From an archaeon (lineage in GTDB: Archaea; Asgardarchaeota; Hermodarchaeia; Hermodarchaeales; Hermodarchaeaceae): 8,246 nt of DNA. Under the pieces are notes generated by a model. It saw only the letters and a program-made list of their open reading frames with translations, was not told the origin of the DNA and did no database searches. The DNA is taken from NCBI GenBank assembly GCA_016550395.1, contig JABXGY010000046.1, positions 1 through 8,246 of the forward strand, in the 5' to 3' direction. Within the stretch, counting starts at the first letter, position 1, and every line of letters begins with the position of its first letter. The translations under genes were made by a program, and so were the position numbers. This document shows positions 5,895 through 8,246 of this stretch, in pieces.

Positions 5895-7163
5895 TTAGGT
5901 CAACCATTCAACGTTATCACCTAATTTTCTCAGAATGGTGACTAACTTCTCTTCTTCAACACCAACGCGATTAGCAATATCCAGGGTTGAGTTATTTCCG
6001 TCACAGAATATCTTTGCTTGTTCAAGGATTAAGAATTCATCTCGGGGTAAGCCAACCGTCTCTAAGTATGCAATGAATCGTGGGTCATGCGCGGCAAGTT
6101 TCGGATAGAATTTAACTCGTCGAATATAACCTCGTTCTGGGAGATAGGTAAGGATTTCAGATAACTGACGGCTTTGCACTCCCGTATGGGTTCGAATTTC
6201 TTCAACAGTTGAGTACCCGTCTATTGCTCGGAGGACGTCAACTCCTGAGTTTCCAAATAAATTCCCGAATTCACGAGCTGGACCAGTGCGTTCAGCAAAA
6301 AGGGTACTCTCCATCATCGGATTTGAAGTGAAAACTTCATAATCGGAAAAAACCCCAGCTTCTTTGGTTTTCGGTTGAACTTTGACAATGTTGGAATAAT
6401 CTATGTTTCCTAAACCATAAATGAAAGGAGAGATAATCTCAGCGCACCGACCCACATGGAGATCTTCTCGAATAATTGCCAGAAGTATAAAGGATGGTTT
6501 AACTTGATGAAGGAATAGTTTTGTTCCCTCATCTAAAGTCGTCTTAGACACAGCAAAATAACTTGGAAGCTCCATATCCTGAGATTTTTGTAGTTGTTTG
6601 GTTGCGACTTCAAATTCATGTGGCTGTAATTTTGATGCGATAACAAACCCATCATCACTTAATAACGCGGTCCGTAAAATACCTGGTTTTCCTTCGATTA
6701 AATTCAGAAGATCCTCGGCTTGTTGATAAATTTCGGGAGGTAAGATCGCCATTGGATAACGGGATTTGATTTTAGGAATTTTATCATATTTGCCCAGGAT
6801 TTCAATCACGTATTCACGAAAACCTCCAAACAAATGTGAAGGTATAACTGATTTTTTGAGAACCTCGGTATATTGTTTTTCGAAAGCCTGAGCGATTTCT
6901 TTCATGATTACCCTGTAGATATGTTCATCATCCTCTTGTCCAATTACAATGATAAACAAGAGGTCAGCACGACTTTCATACACGAACTTATTTTCAGCAA
7001 ACGTGACAACCTGAATATGACCTTCACCAATCTCTTCAGCAAACCCTGCCTGCGCGGACAAGAAACCGGCTACTAATGCATCAAGTTTAGGTGCTCCATC
7101 TGGTGCGAAATTGAAGAGGGGCATGCCACCTTTTCGTAACACAATAATTTCTTTAACTGGCAA
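5895..7163 (-). CDS. Longin-like / roadblock-like / double winged-helix regulatory protein
   Basis: A 422-residue soluble protein with no enzymatic motif that I recognise. Residues 1-125 show the beta-beta-alpha-beta-beta-beta-alpha order of longin domains: EIIVLRKGGMPLF, helix 27-46, HIQVVTF, KFVYES, LLFIIVIG, then helix 81-103. Residues about 145-255 look like a roadblock/LC7 unit: a helix near 146-156, ILRTALLSDDGFVIAS (162-177), KLFLHQVKPSFILLAII (215-231) and a helix at 238-249. Residues 303-352 resemble a winged helix (VDVLRAIDGYSTVEEIRTHTG, then LPERGYIRRV), and 365-420 a second HTH-like unit (STLDIANRVGVEEEKLVTILRKL). Longin and roadblock folds regulate small GTPases in known systems, and winged helices suggest DNA or protein binding. 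The start is TTG at 7163, supported by a GGTGA ribosome site six bases upstream (7170-7174) and an in-frame TGA just before it. The ATPase follows on the same strand, suggesting a joint function. Domain calls are by pattern only. Confidence 0.7.
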   Translation of the reverse strand: MPVKEIIVLRKGGMPLFNFAPDGAPKLDALVAGFLSAQAGFAEEIGEGHIQVVTFAENKFVYESRADLLFIIVIGQEDDEHIYRVIMKEIAQAFEKQYTEVLKKSVIPSHLFGGFREYVIEILGKYDKIPKIKSRYPMAILPPEIYQQAEDLLNLIEGKPGILRTALLSDDGFVIASKLQPHEFEVATKQLQKSQDMELPSYFAVSKTTLDEGTKLFLHQVKPSFILLAIIREDLHVGRCAEIISPFIYGLGNIDYSNIVKVQPKTKEAGVFSDYEVFTSNPMMESTLFAERTGPAREFGNLFGNSGVDVLRAIDGYSTVEEIRTHTGVQSRQLSEILTYLPERGYIRRVKFYPKLAAHDPRFIAYLETVGLPRDEFLILEQAKIFCDGNNSTLDIANRVGVEEEKLVTILRKLGDNVEWLT

Positions 7164-7169
7164 ACACTG

Positions 7170-7174
7170 TCACC
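7170..7174 (-). promoter_or_regulatory. Ribosome binding site that fixes a TTG start
   Basis: GGTGA on the minus strand, exactly complementary to the CACC-containing 3' end of archaeal 16S rRNA, stands six bases before the TTG at 7163. With the in-frame TGA three codons upstream, it makes TTG the most likely start rather than the ATG at codon 14, which would cut into the first beta strand. Confidence 0.6.
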
Positions 7175-7271
7175 AAGATTGGATGGTAGTAAAACCGCAT
7201 CCTGATTAACCTTTGTGTCATGGACAAATTTTACTCATTTTTTACCTATCTGAATGCTTACTTCTGAAATG

Positions 7272-7279
7272 CTTATAAT
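7272..7279 (+). promoter_or_regulatory. Candidate TATA box for the membrane transporter gene
   Basis: CTTATAAT lies about 58 bases before the ATG at 7337 and predicts transcription from about 7300. It sits in the 173-base divergent region. The reverse reading, ATTATAAG, could instead drive the longin/roadblock gene with a leader of about 85 bases. Nothing else stands out in this region. Confidence 0.4.
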
Positions 7280-7336
7280 CCCTCTCTTCTATTGTTCTGA
7301 GGATATCAGGCGACATTACACTGGGAGACCTGATCA

Positions 7337-8246
7337 ATGAAACTTGATTCGAATTGGCTTGCTGCAGCAATCTTTACTCTCCCTTTTGCGTGGATCATTG
7401 CTTTCCTCTTATTCCTTCGACCATTGGTCTTATCAGAGCTAATCTTTTTTTATCCAATAATCAGTGGGTTAATTCTTGGGCTTTGGGTTGGAGGAATACT
7501 TAGTGATAAGATTAGAAATAGCAGTTTCATTTTGGTTTTAATTGAGATTATTTTACTTGTATTCGGAATTGGTCAATTTTTGCTTCCTTCTATTTTTTGG
7601 GTATCATCACTTGGATTTGTGACGCTGTTCCTTTTGTTCTTGCTCTTTGGGGCAGGTCTGACCGTAATTACCATCTTTCTCAATCAATTAACTTCGAGTA
7701 CCAACCGAGGTCAAGTAGCTGTTATTGTCACAGTCCTTACTTTGGTGATTGGAGGTATACTATCTTATATCTGGCACCTCTATTATACAGCATTTGCTCC
7801 AAGTGTAACTGCTGCACTACTCCTCTTCGTTATCATAATCTATTTCTTCGTACAACCCGGGAAGAGGGAACTCCAAACTTTCATGGTACCCGGATCAATT
7901 CTTCCCTACGCGATTTGGTGGATAATTTTCCTAACTGCATTTGGTCTATATTCTTGGGCAACACCCGAATCGCTACGTCTTTTATTTAACAGTTTTAATC
8001 CACTGAGTAATAGTCTGATTGCTCCTGAACTGGTCCTCGTTGGAATTGGTGGGGCTACATTCGTGTTCACTTTCCTTCAGGATAGACTTGGAAGAAAACA
8101 CATGTTTACAGTAGCATCAGTCCTACTTGGGATTCTATGCATTTTTGGTAGTGCACAATTTGCAGATTTTCTTCCGATATTACAACATCTTCCTTTTGAG
8201 ACAGCCGTTATAGTAGATCAAAATCTCCGAATGACAATTTCCATTG
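7337..8246 (+). CDS. Multi-pass membrane protein, probable MFS-type transporter, 3'-truncated
   Basis: The frame opens with ATG at 7337 and runs to the right edge without a stop, 303 codons so far. A GGGAG (7323-7327) stands nine bases upstream. I count about nine hydrophobic helices: near residues 8-30, 36-56, 63-83, 92-115, 127-146, 154-172, 189-208, 236-252 and 260-278. GGILSDKIRNSS follows the second helix, where MFS transporters carry motif A (G-x-L-x-D-K/R). FLQDRLGRKHMF follows the eighth, matching the repeat of that motif in the C-terminal half. LNQLTSSTNRGQ after helix 4 resembles the conserved cytoplasmic R-G segment before helix 5. Two half-repeats with motif A support the major facilitator fold; the remaining helices would lie beyond the window. 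Substrate and direction cannot be inferred. It is divergent from the longin/roadblock gene and may share regulatory DNA. An ordinary membrane protein of another family is the main alternative. Confidence 0.65.
   Translation, partial: MKLDSNWLAAAIFTLPFAWIIAFLLFLRPLVLSELIFFYPIISGLILGLWVGGILSDKIRNSSFILVLIEIILLVFGIGQFLLPSIFWVSSLGFVTLFLLFLLFGAGLTVITIFLNQLTSSTNRGQVAVIVTVLTLVIGGILSYIWHLYYTAFAPSVTAALLLFVIIIYFFVQPGKRELQTFMVPGSILPYAIWWIIFLTAFGLYSWATPESLRLLFNSFNPLSNSLIAPELVLVGIGGATFVFTFLQDRLGRKHMFTVASVLLGILCIFGSAQFADFLPILQHLPFETAVIVDQNLRMTISI

Noticed and set aside
7597..7989. A 130-residue plus-strand frame inside the transporter gene
   Set aside because: It is out of frame with the longer membrane-protein frame from 7337, which has a ribosome site, helix periodicity and MFS-like motifs. 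Its own translation has no coherent pattern.

Overview
The window reads as archaeal chromosome, probably from an Asgard-type archaeon or a close relative. The firmest archaeal marker is a complete transcription factor B (TFB). Supporting signs are TATA-like boxes placed sensibly for archaeal genes, GGTGA/GGAG-type ribosome binding sites, a secreted C25-like peptidase ending in a PGF-type membrane anchor, and a protein that looks like a longin plus roadblock fusion. Longin and roadblock folds are known to be abundant in Asgard genomes, so the phylum-level placement is inference; archaeal origin is much safer. Base composition looks moderate (low 40s % GC by eye) and uniform, and I see no transposase, integrase, tRNA, rRNA or CRISPR array.

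Layout from left to right. (1) The 3' part of sfsA enters from the left edge. (2) A UroD-superfamily methyltransferase of the MtaA/MtbA type lies on the minus strand, convergent with sfsA. (3) The TFB gene is divergent from it, sharing a short intergenic region with separate promoter candidates. (4) A long gene for a secreted, multidomain C25 (gingipain)-like peptidase follows on the plus strand. It has an N-terminal signal, three Ig-like modules and a C-terminal anchor, and an RNA hairpin ends three bases before its start codon. (5) Two minus-strand genes follow and probably form one functional unit: a longin/roadblock/double winged-helix protein upstream and a MinD/ParA-like SIMIBI ATPase downstream. 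(6) Divergent from that pair, a multi-spanning membrane protein with MFS features starts at 7337 and runs off the right edge without a stop.

Most genes appear to be single transcription units. The pair at 5012-7163 is the part most likely to be a poorly described system: a deviant-Walker ATPase next to a protein combining two folds known for regulating NTPase switches. Its output may be control of membrane position, GTPases or transcription, but the sequence does not decide between these. The peptidase is an extracytoplasmic enzyme anchored to the cell surface and has no obvious functional link to its neighbours. Gene-free stretches are all under 200 bases and hold promoters, leaders and possible terminators.
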